Origin: JAXHUM01 sp034189325
GTDB lineage: Bacteria; Desulfobacterota; DSM-4660; Desulfatiglandales; Desulfatiglandaceae
DNA length: 64,000 nucleotides
Reading direction: 5' to 3'
NCBI GenBank assembly: GCA_034189325.1
Contig: JAXHUM010000062.1
Location: forward strand, 62,001 to 126,000
A model generated the notes under the pieces. That model was not told the origin of the DNA. It searched no databases and saw only the letters and a list, made by a program, of their open reading frames with translations. This document shows, piece after piece, positions 35,169 to 43,932 of this stretch. The stretch's first letter is position 1; each line of letters starts with the position of its first letter. A program made the translations under genes and the position numbers.

Positions 35169-35369
35169 TTATTTCGGGTGTCTTCTTTGTATCGCCTTTA
35201 CTCTGTGGAATAGGGCAATCACCAAGGCGGTGATACCGATTGCTCCGCATCCAAAACATGATGTGCAGGCGGTTCCGCCACATTTTGAAAACATCGTAAG
35301 CCCGGCCAATCCGCTCGACGCGCCTACCACGGTGTAGAATATTTTACACCTTAATGCGCCCATAACCAA
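35169..35369 (-). CDS. Small Cys-rich membrane protein
   Basis: A 66-residue protein with two hydrophobic segments flanking the cluster CGGTACTSCFGCG (four Cys). Its start overlaps the 3' end of the ferredoxin gene by 26 bp, indicating translational coupling. The Cys could bind a metal or cluster next to the membrane. No named family recognised. It would be easy to miss in automatic annotation. Confidence 0.6.
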   Translation of the reverse strand: MVMGALRCKIFYTVVGASSGLAGLTMFSKCGGTACTSCFGCGAIGITALVIALFHRVKAIQRRHPK

Positions 35370-36180
35370 TGGCCTCCTGCGGACATATCTTTTCGCAAAT
35401 CCCGCACGGCATGCATGAGAGCTGGTCTACTTCGGCCTTATCTTTGACGTTGATGGCCCAGGTGGGACATACCTTTACACATTTGCCACAGGCGTCACAC
35501 TTGCTCGGATTAACCCTCACTCTCTTACTGAATTTTGAGTCGAGCCGGTTTGATAAGGCATCAAGGGCACCAATAGGGCAGAGAAGGTTACAGTAAGCCC
35601 TGCCCCCTCGCGCCATAAAACCTAAGACAGCTATGAGCCCAAGGTTTATCAGTCCTGCAGTTCTCAAAAAATAGGCCATGTCCGCTTGAGAAAAGGCTGC
35701 ACCGAAGACTCGCGGCACTGTAGCGAAGTTGCAGTACGAGCAGCATATACTACCGATTCCAACGAGAGGAGCAAGAATATAGACCGAGAAATAGCCGTAT
35801 CGGACAGACGATGCCGGAATACCTGAAAAGTTTATCTTCATGAAACTCGGAAGGAGATGGCTCCCAAGCTCAGTGGTGCCCCCTATGGGGCAGAGGTGGC
35901 TGCACCAATACCTGCCGAAAAAGAAGGTAGTGGCCAACATCCCCAGTACCAGGACCACCCCCATATAACTCCTTGTCCATCCCATGAGGAATTGCCCGAC
36001 AGTGGTCCCCTGTCGCCAAATAAAAAACATCCGTGGGCACCATGAACCGCAAAAGCTGTGGTCCTGGGTGAACTGAAACAGAAATGATAAGGGGGGGAGA
36101 AACAGGAGGATGCCAAGGAGTATTATCCAATATCTATATCTTACCACTAGAGATTTGCTAGCGGCAGCATCCATAGGCAT
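35344..36180 (-). CDS. NapH/MauN-like membrane 4Fe-4S ferredoxin
   Basis: A 278-residue inner-membrane protein with about four to five hydrophobic segments. Cys pairs follow the first and second helices (FCGSWCPRMFF, WCSHLCPIGG), with another CNLLCPIGALD, and two C-terminal [4Fe-4S] motifs lie near residues 230-268 (CDACGKCVKVCP and CMPCGICEKICP). This architecture belongs to NapH/NosR/YccM-like quinol-to-periplasm or cytoplasm electron carriers. It overlaps the exported 167-residue gene by 23 bp. Within a TonB locus it could reduce the imported metal or ligand; that is inference. Confidence 0.85.
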   Translation of the reverse strand: MPMDAAASKSLVVRYRYWIILLGILLFLPPLSFLFQFTQDHSFCGSWCPRMFFIWRQGTTVGQFLMGWTRSYMGVVLVLGMLATTFFFGRYWCSHLCPIGGTTELGSHLLPSFMKINFSGIPASSVRYGYFSVYILAPLVGIGSICCSYCNFATVPRVFGAAFSQADMAYFLRTAGLINLGLIAVLGFMARGGRAYCNLLCPIGALDALSNRLDSKFSKRVRVNPSKCDACGKCVKVCPTWAINVKDKAEVDQLSCMPCGICEKICPQEAIGYGRIKV

Positions 36181-36661
36181 CTTGTGAGTCCTCTTTCCCT
36201 CTAAATATCATCGGAACCCTCAATAAGGGCCTTGAGGTCTTGGTGTCGTAAAAGGCCAGAGTTTGTTTTCCACATGCCGCGTCTTTATCCTTTGGTTTTA
36301 TCACGATCCAGATGGCAAGTCTGTCCCTTGGGGTGAGATCATAAAGGACATTGTTATCAAATTTGGGAAGCCGACGAAACCCGAGATCCACGATAGGCCT
36401 GGAAAGGCTGAGCTCGTAATCCATCTCGGGCTCCCCCTCAAGCACCAGCCTCGCATCGCCACTATAGGGAGGCATAACCGTTGCCGTGGATATGAACGCG
36501 TAACGGCTCTTTCCGCTCTTAAGAAAGGATGGATGTTTGACCCTTCCTCCATTGGTATGGATGAGACCAATGGAATGTGCGGAATCCCCCCATCTATAGG
36601 CAGAGCCGAGCAATGAGATTCCAACGGCTAAGATAAAGAAGATGATATGTTTTAGTCCCAT
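36158..36661 (-). CDS. Exported hypothetical protein
   Basis: A 167-residue protein with a signal peptide (about 1-21) and no recognised domain. The mature part is beta-rich, with YAFISTATVMPPYSGDARLVL and RDRLAIWIVIKPKDKDAACGK, and ends with CCR. It sits between the receptor and the ferredoxin genes (11-bp spacing to the receptor and 23-bp overlap with the ferredoxin), so it is surely part of the same uptake system. A periplasmic ligand carrier or ferredoxin partner is possible. Confidence 0.7.
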   Translation of the reverse strand: MGLKHIIFFILAVGISLLGSAYRWGDSAHSIGLIHTNGGRVKHPSFLKSGKSRYAFISTATVMPPYSGDARLVLEGEPEMDYELSLSRPIVDLGFRRLPKFDNNVLYDLTPRDRLAIWIVIKPKDKDAACGKQTLAFYDTKTSRPLLRVPMIFRGKEDSQDAYGCCR

Positions 36662-36671
36662 TTCAATTCCT

Positions 36672-38792
36672 CTAAAAATGATACATTAGTCTGACAATGA
36701 AACTCATGGGAGAAGCGGGTATATATTTGTTTGTCCCTGTTGTGTCCTTCTGTGCTTCTGAGGCATATTTTTTGTCAAATAGATTATCGATATTTAAGGC
36801 AATATCAAAACTCTCCGCTTCATAACCGATCATCACATTCGTCACGAAATCATATCCTCCATATTTCTCAGTATTGGCGTTGTCCATGTAATAAGAACCC
36901 CATGTATGTGTGTTAAGTCTGAACTTGAGGCCTGAGGGATGGCGATAGTGGGCGAAGAGGGAATACTGATATTTTGGGATGAACGGCAATCTGTTACCGC
37001 TCCTATCAACATTGGTCGTGACCGGTCCTTCTCTAACAGGCTCCGTGAATTCATCAAACTGATAATGGGAGTAGGTGTAAGAAGCCCCGAGCTTGAATGT
37101 GTCATGGAGCCTGACCGTCCCTGATATTTCAAATCCTTTTTTATCTGTTTTCCCTGCATTGACGTACTCGGTCGTATCTTCTTGAATGACTCCTACAATT
37201 TCATCTTTTACCGGTGTGTAATAAAGGGCTGTGTCTAAGGCCCATTTCGGATGATGGACTTTCATGCCCATTTCGTAATTAACGACTTTTACAAGCTCTA
37301 AGTCAGGGTTGTCGGTAAGCTCTCCTTCGGTAGGGGTCTGCACACCAGAAGAGATATTTCCATAGAGATTAATCTCATCCGTAAGTTTGTACACCGCGCC
37401 GATCCTTGGACTGAGGGCGTGGTAGGTCTTATCGGTACTGTAATGCTGTGCCGGTGAGTAATTGACATAGTTTCCTTGACTCCAACTGTATTCTCCCCAT
37501 TTTATTCCGGTGATATCAAAGTTTATCCTATCAAACCTTACTCCGAAATCGATGATCCATTCATCAACAGGCCTTAAGGACTCCTGTGCATAAATGCCCC
37601 AAAGAAAAGTCTTTCTATTCTGATGTTCAATACGATTGCCGGGGCTGTCTGAAAGGACCTCTGTGATTCTATCTCCGAATCCGGTAAGGAAATCAGCATA
37701 CTCATGAAAGTCCGCATCATGATCATCGAACCTCGCCGTAATGCCTGTGGTTAACGTTCCCTCTCTCCCTCCGAAGGCGTGCCTGTAATCGACCTGGATA
37801 TCCGTGCCGACGCTGGTGGTATCGGCATCATTGATCCTCCCTGTGACCGGGTGGTTGTGGGTCCACTTGTTGACATAGATAAGAGGTTTAAGTTCAAAAC
37901 TTCCTATTTCTTTGTCCAGCCTTGAGCTGAAAAAGAAAATTTCTGAGTATCTGCCCATGAACTGCCAGGGACCTTCCGTCTCATAGGCCTCTCCCGTTTC
38001 CTTATATGTCTCAAACATCTCCTTGTCTAATTTGCCGGGGAGCTGTAGAGAGGCCTTTGTATAACTAAGAAAATTCTCCCAGGTCGTTCCTTCTCGCGAC
38101 ACTATTGAAGGCTCTATCGAAAACTGATTGGTCCAAAACTTGTTCCACCGCCTCCATGAGTTATCGGACTCTCTTCTACTGCCGCTTACAGTGAAAAAGA
38201 GTTTGTCGCTCATATCATTTGAATAGGAGAGGTGATAGTTCTGGGTATCATAATCTCCTGCCCCCGCTTTAATGGTTCCACCCCTTCTCCGGAAGGGACT
38301 TTTGGTTGATATGTTGATAACACCTCCGGCTGAATTTGCCCCCCAGAGAGTGGAATTCGGCCCCTTAACGACCTCAATGTTCTCGATAAGCTGGGTATCA
38401 ATAAAGTCAAGTCTCGTGAAGCTATCCGGGTCGGTTATTGGAACGCCGTTCAGCAAGACCATAATGTCTCTCACGCCGTATCGTGCCTTGAGACCGGCTC
38501 CCCTGATGATCAGCCTTGAGTCGTATCCCTGGTTCTTGGTGTCGATCAAGACCCCGGGAGCGCCTGTAAGGGCCTCTTTCAGGTTAAACATTTTTGTGTC
38601 TTTTAGTTCTTCTTCCCCAACTATAACCACGCCCGCCGGGACCTCGCTTATTTTCCTTTCCGTCCTAGTAGCCGTAACACTGATCTCATCAAGTTTTATG
38701 ACCTCCGATTCCCTTTCTCCTTCAGCCCAGATGAACCGGGGGAGGATAATGACTAATACTGTCATGACCGTAACACACAACCTGTATGGCAT
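36672..38792 (-). CDS. TonB-dependent outer-membrane receptor
   Basis: A 706-residue receptor with signal peptide (about 1-23), a TonB box DEISVTATR (about 34-42), a plug domain (NLKEALTGAPGVLI, IIRGAGLKARYGVRDIMVLLNGVPITDP, VKGPNSTLWGANSAGGVINI) and a C-terminal beta-barrel ending in MSFIVRLMYHF with terminal Phe. The length suits siderophore, cobalamin, heme or metal-chelate receptors. The locus gives no biosynthesis gene to name the ligand. It is the first certain gene of the TonB cluster. Confidence 0.93.
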   Translation of the reverse strand: MPYRLCVTVMTVLVIILPRFIWAEGERESEVIKLDEISVTATRTERKISEVPAGVVIVGEEELKDTKMFNLKEALTGAPGVLIDTKNQGYDSRLIIRGAGLKARYGVRDIMVLLNGVPITDPDSFTRLDFIDTQLIENIEVVKGPNSTLWGANSAGGVINISTKSPFRRRGGTIKAGAGDYDTQNYHLSYSNDMSDKLFFTVSGSRRESDNSWRRWNKFWTNQFSIEPSIVSREGTTWENFLSYTKASLQLPGKLDKEMFETYKETGEAYETEGPWQFMGRYSEIFFFSSRLDKEIGSFELKPLIYVNKWTHNHPVTGRINDADTTSVGTDIQVDYRHAFGGREGTLTTGITARFDDHDADFHEYADFLTGFGDRITEVLSDSPGNRIEHQNRKTFLWGIYAQESLRPVDEWIIDFGVRFDRINFDITGIKWGEYSWSQGNYVNYSPAQHYSTDKTYHALSPRIGAVYKLTDEINLYGNISSGVQTPTEGELTDNPDLELVKVVNYEMGMKVHHPKWALDTALYYTPVKDEIVGVIQEDTTEYVNAGKTDKKGFEISGTVRLHDTFKLGASYTYSHYQFDEFTEPVREGPVTTNVDRSGNRLPFIPKYQYSLFAHYRHPSGLKFRLNTHTWGSYYMDNANTEKYGGYDFVTNVMIGYEAESFDIALNIDNLFDKKYASEAQKDTTGTNKYIPASPMSFIVRLMYHF

Positions 38793-38989
38793 CTTTTTCC
38801 CCTGTCTGCGTCTGCTTGTTCACTCTAATGACTCCTTAATATATGAATGAATACCGAAGGATTGGATGAAGCGAAGTAAAGCCGGAAACATTACAGATTG
38901 TTCGATGTCAGATAGAGAAAATTTATTTCAAGGACCTGAAGACAAAAGGATTGTGAAGTTCGAGGTCCTTATCTGTTATTCTCAGTCGT

Positions 38990-39442
38990 TCAATATGCAA
39001 GATTTAAATAGCTTTTTGAAATGTGGCTTGTAAAATTTTGCTGGATGTAAGTTGAGCCCTGTTCTTTGATCGATATGGATTCCCCCGGCAGAGAGAGGGG
39101 CTCTTGACGAGAAGGAGGAATAAGATCGTTGCCACTCGAATCACATGAGTAGGCTCCCGCTTGGATCAACATCATCTTAGGAATTCTTAGAGGCGCCTTC
39201 GGCAAACTCCCCTGAAACGTTCGGACATATTGTGCCGCCTTTGGCCTATGTAGGAAGGTCTGGATCCCCTCTTTTGTAAATGCTATGGCAATGACATCTC
39301 GCTCAACAGAGTAAGTCTGTTGGGAATCTGTTCTTCCGGATGCGATTTTGCCCGCGATTGGATCAGATGATTCGAAATCATAAACGGCAATCGCGCCGAT
39401 GGAATAGGGTCGTCTCATTGCCTCATTCGCAGGCAATTTCAT
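38990..39442 (-). CDS. Hypothetical protein upstream of the TonB receptor
   Basis: A 150-residue frame with ATG preceded by CGAGGTC. No signal peptide or known domain was recognised. The middle reads VIAIAFTKEGIQTFLHRPKAAQYVRTF and the C-terminus is Ser/Gln rich. It is 197 bp before the receptor and may be the first gene of that cluster or an unrelated small protein. Coding status is uncertain. Confidence 0.4.
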   Translation of the reverse strand: MKLPANEAMRRPYSIGAIAVYDFESSDPIAGKIASGRTDSQQTYSVERDVIAIAFTKEGIQTFLHRPKAAQYVRTFQGSLPKAPLRIPKMMLIQAGAYSCDSSGNDLIPPSRQEPLSLPGESISIKEQGSTYIQQNFTSHISKSYLNLAY

Positions 39443-39514
39443 GTTGACCTCGATGTCTCACCCCAAAAGGAGTCTCCGAATGCTTTCTCACCTATCAAGC
39501 TTACCTGACTATCT

Positions 39515-39560
39515 TTGACATTGTGAAACAATGCGTAACAAAACGTAACATGCTTGTCAA
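39515..39560 (-). promoter_or_regulatory. Candidate promoter with overlapping repeats
   Basis: On the minus strand TTGACA (reverse of 39555-39560) is followed after 17 nt by TACGCA as a possible -10. Inside are two direct GTAACA repeats on the plus strand (39535-39540 and 39545-39550, 10 bp apart, one helical turn) and an inverted repeat CATTGT-GAA-ACAATG (39519-39533). This is a plausible operator region for the TonB locus about 75-115 bp upstream of the 39442 start. Confidence 0.4.
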
Positions 39561-39640
39561 GAGTTTTTTCTTTCGCCCAAAAACGTTCCCCACATATTTA
39601 TGGGTTGGTGTGAGGGAAAAGACGCCACTTCATTGCGGTA

Positions 39641-39910
39641 TCATGCCTTCCTCAGTATAGTCATTATCGGGAGTATTGATGTGGCGGATTCTCTGGCATC
39701 TATCACGTCCAGTTCAATTGCGTGGGTGATAGAACTCTCCTCGAAGCTCCGGCGCAGCCGGATAAACACACCGATTCGGTCGTGAGGGTAGGGGGATACA
39801 GCGCCTACTTTGTAAATTTGAGCAAAGGGGTGCAAGACGAAATAGTGGCAAGGGTAGGGATGGGTCTCTAAGAAAAAGCACTTCAAAACACAAGACGATG
39901 TTTTTCTCAT
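39641..39910 (-). pseudogene. Possible nucleotidyltransferase (MNT-like) remnant
   Basis: An 89-codon frame whose middle reads RLRRSFEESSITHAIELDVIDARES. This resembles the FEESxxPxxVDVVDxxxxS block of small MNT-type nucleotidyltransferases of toxin-antitoxin pairs, but the GSxxxG-SDID catalytic part is missing. No ribosome-binding site. If the resemblance is real this is a decayed gene. The rest of 39443-39947 holds the promoter-like repeats and a terminator hairpin. Confidence 0.22.
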
Positions 39911-39911
39911 T

Positions 39912-39943
39912 AATGGGCGGTCATGACAGTATGATCGCCCATT
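39912..39943. terminator. 13-bp hairpin after the dehydratase pair
   Basis: AATGGGCGGTCAT (39912-39924) pairs with ATGATCGCCCATT (39931-39943) with one G-U and a 6-nt loop. It starts 4 bp after the stop codon of the minus-strand gene that ends at 39948. On the plus strand it runs into TTTTT (39942-39946), so it may terminate in both directions. Confidence 0.65.
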
Positions 39944-39947
39944 TTTG

Positions 39948-41333
39948 TCACGCCACCTTATTCATCTTGAGTAATTCGACAAATGTCTCCACCCTGGTCC
40001 TTAAGGCGGCGCTGCTGTATCGTCTGCTGTCGGCAAAGTCTCCTTCAAGAGGAAGCACCGGAATGTCCATTTCGCTTTCGATGATCTTTTTGGCGATAAT
40101 GGCTGAACAGGCCATGGGGCGGCAGTTAAAGGGATAGAACAGTATCAGGCCGTCGAGGTTCCAGTATTTGCAGGCGTCTTTCATTAACTGAATGAATCCC
40201 GGGGCACTGTGGATAATCCCATGTTGCAGAAAACCCTCCGCCGTCTTGTCTTCAAAGGTCGTGTACTTGGATTTGACCCATTCGGTAGGCGCTTTCCAGA
40301 ACTCCCAGTTGCCGATCATTGCAAGACCGCACTCCTCAAACATCCTGTCCAATGAAGGATCAACAAGGGACCCCACCTGAAGGGCCGTTCTGGGAGCGCC
40401 TTTCCGGCATACCCCCTTGCCCTCGTCGGCCCTCTTTTTGATTTCTTTTACCAAGGTGTTCAACACTTTTATACCTGTCTTCTGAATCCTTTTAGAGGGT
40501 AAGACACCACCCATCACCATCAATGGAAAGATCGTGCAACTGATCGGCTGTGGATCCGCTTTAATCATGAGATCCCAGATCGCTCCCATTGCATACCAAT
40601 ACTTGCCATAGGTGACCCTTGCCTGCTTAAGAATATCCTCCGACAGTTTCAGCCTGTATGTGCTTTCAAGTTCGTTTAAACAGTCCCTTATGGATTCGCC
40701 GAAGTATTTGACTCGCCTTTCAGACACGGCAGGGAATTCGTCCCAGTTAGCGTCCTCCACACATTCGAGTTGAATGACGGGGATCCCATAGATTTCATCT
40801 ATGAATTCGCCGAATTTTGCCGATTGGTCGCAGTAAAATCCACTTGATATAAAGACCTCAGGTTTAGGACAGAGTTCCTTTTCATACATTCCGACTCCTA
40901 TGATGTTTTCCGAACAATGGGCAAATGCTGAGGGAACCCCGGCCATCTCACCTGCTTCCAGTACAGGGGTCAATTTGTCGAAGAAGCATCCCATAGGTGC
41001 GGCATAGGCTATCTCCGGGCATGTGCACACGACATCGTCAAGCATATTCAATGCTGTCAGTGTCTTACCCTCGGGCGGGCCACCCATATAGACCAATTTC
41101 TTTCCTTCATCCTTGGCCATGACGAGCTCAATCGCCGCGTCCATCCAGAAACCGAGGATCTTCCGAACCCCGACTAGTTCTACATCGTAGTATTTTTTTA
41201 TCCTATCGACGGCAAACTTTATATCGTCATCATCAATCTCCATGATCTCCAGGGCCTTGCCGATCCTTGATCCCTCCTCTTTGATCTCATCCTTTTCGTA
41301 TCCAAGTAAGCTGAAAAGCTCTGTGAAATCCAT
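39948..41333 (-). CDS. 2-hydroxyacyl-CoA dehydratase family subunit (second locus, 461 aa)
   Basis: A 461-residue 2-hydroxyacyl-CoA dehydratase superfamily protein with AYAAPMGCFFDKL, FAHCSENIIG, SSGFYCDQSAKFGEF, a PISCTIFPLMVMGG segment, FYPFNCRPMACS and the family ending LRTRVETFVELL. The start codon overlaps the stop of the upstream subunit gene (TGATG), so the two are translationally coupled and probably heterodimeric. No activase gene is adjacent; one of the activases at 4682 or 6778, or one elsewhere, must serve it. Substrate unknown. Confidence 0.82.
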   Translation of the reverse strand: MDFTELFSLLGYEKDEIKEEGSRIGKALEIMEIDDDDIKFAVDRIKKYYDVELVGVRKILGFWMDAAIELVMAKDEGKKLVYMGGPPEGKTLTALNMLDDVVCTCPEIAYAAPMGCFFDKLTPVLEAGEMAGVPSAFAHCSENIIGVGMYEKELCPKPEVFISSGFYCDQSAKFGEFIDEIYGIPVIQLECVEDANWDEFPAVSERRVKYFGESIRDCLNELESTYRLKLSEDILKQARVTYGKYWYAMGAIWDLMIKADPQPISCTIFPLMVMGGVLPSKRIQKTGIKVLNTLVKEIKKRADEGKGVCRKGAPRTALQVGSLVDPSLDRMFEECGLAMIGNWEFWKAPTEWVKSKYTTFEDKTAEGFLQHGIIHSAPGFIQLMKDACKYWNLDGLILFYPFNCRPMACSAIIAKKIIESEMDIPVLPLEGDFADSRRYSSAALRTRVETFVELLKMNKVA

Positions 41334-42502
41334 CAGATTTTACCTCCTTTCGAGTCATTCACGCCCCTTTTAATTGTCTCAATAAAGGTCTCAATGCGTG
41401 TCCTTATGAGGGCAATTTCAGACGAATCATAGTCAGACCGTAAGGTGAGCATGGGTAGGCCGGTTTCTTTCTTCAAGATATCGGAAAAATAATACTCTTC
41501 AAAATCCCAGGAATCTCGATACATCAGAGTATACCAGACAACCCCGTCAACCCTGAATTCTTTGGCCAGTTTTATAATGTATTCGAGCCTTTCCTTACCC
41601 GGCCTGAAATAGGCACCCCCTATCCTCCTCTGAAAATACCGGTCAGCCAACGCGTCAAAAATGTCATCGCCAGGCTCGACCAGTTCCGAATAGTGCCTCA
41701 TACCCTCGGTGAACTCCTCAATCACTACCTGGGCCCCGCAGGTTTCGAGGATGTCGAGGATCTTATAGTCCCCAATCGCTATTGTAGACCCGGTCAACAG
41801 GATTCTTGGGCCTTTGGTCGTGCCGGGACTTTTTTCCCTCAATTCATCCAAAATCCTCTCTAACATCTCTACCATAAAGGTCTTTTCCGCGAGAAATGAG
41901 GCATGGTTTAGTCTGATGAATTCCTTGCCCGATATCGGTGGGTTAGCTTCTTTTCGCAGACTACTTATCTCGTTTAAAAGCTCCCTTTCTCTATTGAACA
42001 CTTCGATCGAGCTGTGGAGCTTTGAATAGTCGATCTTGGAACTCGTTACCTCTTCCAATTTCTCCTTAAGCAGATACAAGCCATCAGTGTAATATCTGAG
42101 TGCGTAGTCTTTTTTCACGTGAGGAACCCCATATCTGAAGACAGGTATATCTGTATAAAAATCAAAGCAATCTGCCATGGCTCTTATGTTCTGGTCAGTA
42201 ATAGGTACGACGAGCAAATCGATTATCTCGTAAAGCGGGTCCTCATTGAGTTCCTTGTACCCGATCTGTGCCCGACAGAATGTGTCGATCCACCGCGGGA
42301 TATACGCGCCCGAATGGAGAATAGGTTCCGGTTCCCCTCCTCTCACCAGTCCGACCGATGTCGATACAGCCCCACAGGCGTGCACAAGCTCTTCGGGCAT
42401 GTAACCTCCGGGAGCGACCCCGATGACCTTTACGCCATCTTTCTGCATTTTCTTCAATTCCATGGGTCTGGCCCTTAGGTGTTCGTCCAGTTTCTCTCTC
42501 AT
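41333..42502 (-). CDS. 2-hydroxyacyl-CoA dehydratase family subunit (second locus, 389 aa)
   Basis: A 389-residue member of the same superfamily: VIGVAPGGYMPEELVHACGAV near the N-terminus, FCRAQIG, a central LLTGSTIAIGDYK, the DGVVWYTLMYRDSWDFEEYYF block and the ending LIRTRIETFIETI. The second locus pair has fewer Cys in the canonical places than the subunits at 3525 and 5568 (MYRDSW replaces the usual xFCDP/ACHTF Cys). ATG 42502 has AGGAGG 7 nt upstream; a GTG at 42523 lies on the wrong side of that site. Confidence 0.8.
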   Translation of the reverse strand: MREKLDEHLRARPMELKKMQKDGVKVIGVAPGGYMPEELVHACGAVSTSVGLVRGGEPEPILHSGAYIPRWIDTFCRAQIGYKELNEDPLYEIIDLLVVPITDQNIRAMADCFDFYTDIPVFRYGVPHVKKDYALRYYTDGLYLLKEKLEEVTSSKIDYSKLHSSIEVFNRERELLNEISSLRKEANPPISGKEFIRLNHASFLAEKTFMVEMLERILDELREKSPGTTKGPRILLTGSTIAIGDYKILDILETCGAQVVIEEFTEGMRHYSELVEPGDDIFDALADRYFQRRIGGAYFRPGKERLEYIIKLAKEFRVDGVVWYTLMYRDSWDFEEYYFSDILKKETGLPMLTLRSDYDSSEIALIRTRIETFIETIKRGVNDSKGGKI

Positions 42503-43212
42503 AATGGTCCTCCTTTCACTCAAGAGTTAAGATCGATCAATCTCGACTTTTGCCATGTCCGCAATGGAAGTTGAGCATATTCTGTGGTGAGTGTTGAAGT
42601 GAGGTTGAAAAAGGCGCTTGTGCCGATCCACCAATGAAATAGGGATTTCTGATATGTTTTTATAAGAAACCTCAAGGATTATAAGCGACTGTGATGAAAC
42701 ATTAAGCACACAATGCTACTATCTGAACCTGTGATTGGAGAGAACTCTTGGGAATGTCTGAGTGAGAGGCGATGGAAAACTACACGAGCCGGTCGTTCTA
42801 TTGAGAGCAGGGAACAGGGGTTACACAAGACGATATCTCTTGTGTCGGTTCAACATGGCGGAATAAGGCTGCTAATCCTCAACAGCGTTGGAAATCCAAG
42901 CCAGGCGCATTACCCCGCCATAAAATCCCGCCTCCAAAAAGGGTGGTTATACTTCTCCCCTACCAGATCCGTTTCCACCAAAAGAATAGATGGATAAGTT
43001 AGTGAATGTCAATTCTATTCTTTTTAAGGGCCAATGATTGGTATATCCAGCCTATATTGACTAATGATAACCATAAACCACTGGCAATGTCTGGTCGGCA
43101 TCGAAGGCTTTATAGGGAATCCTACTTTTATAAATGAAGCTTCTCCGACTTGATTGGGTTGACAAGAATATCACAGATTGTATCGGCTTAACCCCCTTGG
43201 AGAGGCAGGGGA
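42503..43212. other. Intergenic region with a palindrome
   Basis: 710 bp between the second dehydratase locus and yceI. Apart from the inverted repeat at 42823-42845 and loosely paired ATGGCGG/CCGCCAT segments near 42854-42922, no gene is convincing; a 94-codon frame on the plus strand lacks coding character. Confidence 0.5.
42823..42845. promoter_or_regulatory. Inverted repeat ACACAAGA-N7-TCTTGTGT
   Basis: Perfect 8-bp arms (42823-42830 and 42838-42845) with a 7-nt spacer, about 320 bp upstream of the minus-strand dehydratase pair. It may be an operator or a terminator stem; no T-run follows. Confidence 0.4.
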
Positions 43213-43803
43213 CTATTGGCGAATCCCCTCAACAACAAGGATTATCTCTACCCTATCCCCGGCAGCTGGAATGTACTTGGTCATGCCGTATTCGCTCCTC
43301 TGAATAGCGAACTTCGCTTCAAATCCAACTCGGTACGCGCCGTAGTGGTCCTTTCCCTCTCCGATAAACCTGACAGGAACGGTTAGGGTCTTTGTCCGGC
43401 CGTGTAATGTGAAGTCGCCTGTGACTTCATAGAGGTTGGTTGAACTTTTCTTAATACTCCGACTCCTGAATTGCATACTCGAGAACTGAGCGACATCAAA
43501 GAAGTCTTTGCTTTTCAGGTGTTCGTCTCTTTGAGAGTTGTTTGTGTCGATGCTCTCTGTTTTGATGATAATCTCGACACGGCTGTTTGTATGGCGGGCC
43601 CTATCCACAACAATCTTACCGGAAATATCGGTGAAGCTGCCTGTCACAAAGCCGAAGCCGTAATGACCGACCTTAAAGAAAGCCGTCGAATGTATCGGAT
43701 CAACAGCATAGGTTTCAGTATCTCCTGATGAGGCCCTGGTCAGGGGCAGACAGAATACTAAAGACAAGAAAAAGATCAAGACAAAGGTTCCTAAGCTTTT
43801 CAT
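43213..43803 (-). CDS. yceI: YceI family periplasmic protein
   Basis: A 196-residue protein with signal peptide (about 1-24) and the YceI lipocalin-like fold: YAVDPIHSTAFFKVGHYGFGFVTGSF, then the LKSKDFFDVAQFSSMQFRS block, VTGDFTLHGRTKTLTVPV and RSEYGMTKYIPAAGDRVEI. YceI proteins bind isoprenoid chains in the periplasm and are linked to stress responses. Single gene, well separated on both sides. Confidence 0.93.
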   Translation of the reverse strand: MKSLGTFVLIFFLSLVFCLPLTRASSGDTETYAVDPIHSTAFFKVGHYGFGFVTGSFTDISGKIVVDRARHTNSRVEIIIKTESIDTNNSQRDEHLKSKDFFDVAQFSSMQFRSRSIKKSSTNLYEVTGDFTLHGRTKTLTVPVRFIGEGKDHYGAYRVGFEAKFAIQRSEYGMTKYIPAAGDRVEIILVVEGIRQ

Positions 43804-43932
43804 TTTATCCTCCCTGGGGGTAAGTGTTTACAGCACAGTCTTTTTCCCTGGATCGGGATGAAGGCAAGCGTCAGCCTGTAGTTTTTGAAAACAATTCATG
43901 TAAGCTGACAGGTCAACATGCTTCCTTGAGAC

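Noticed and set aside
42713..42997. 94-codon plus-strand frame
   Set aside because: No ribosome-binding site, composition not coding-like, and it contains the 42823 palindrome.
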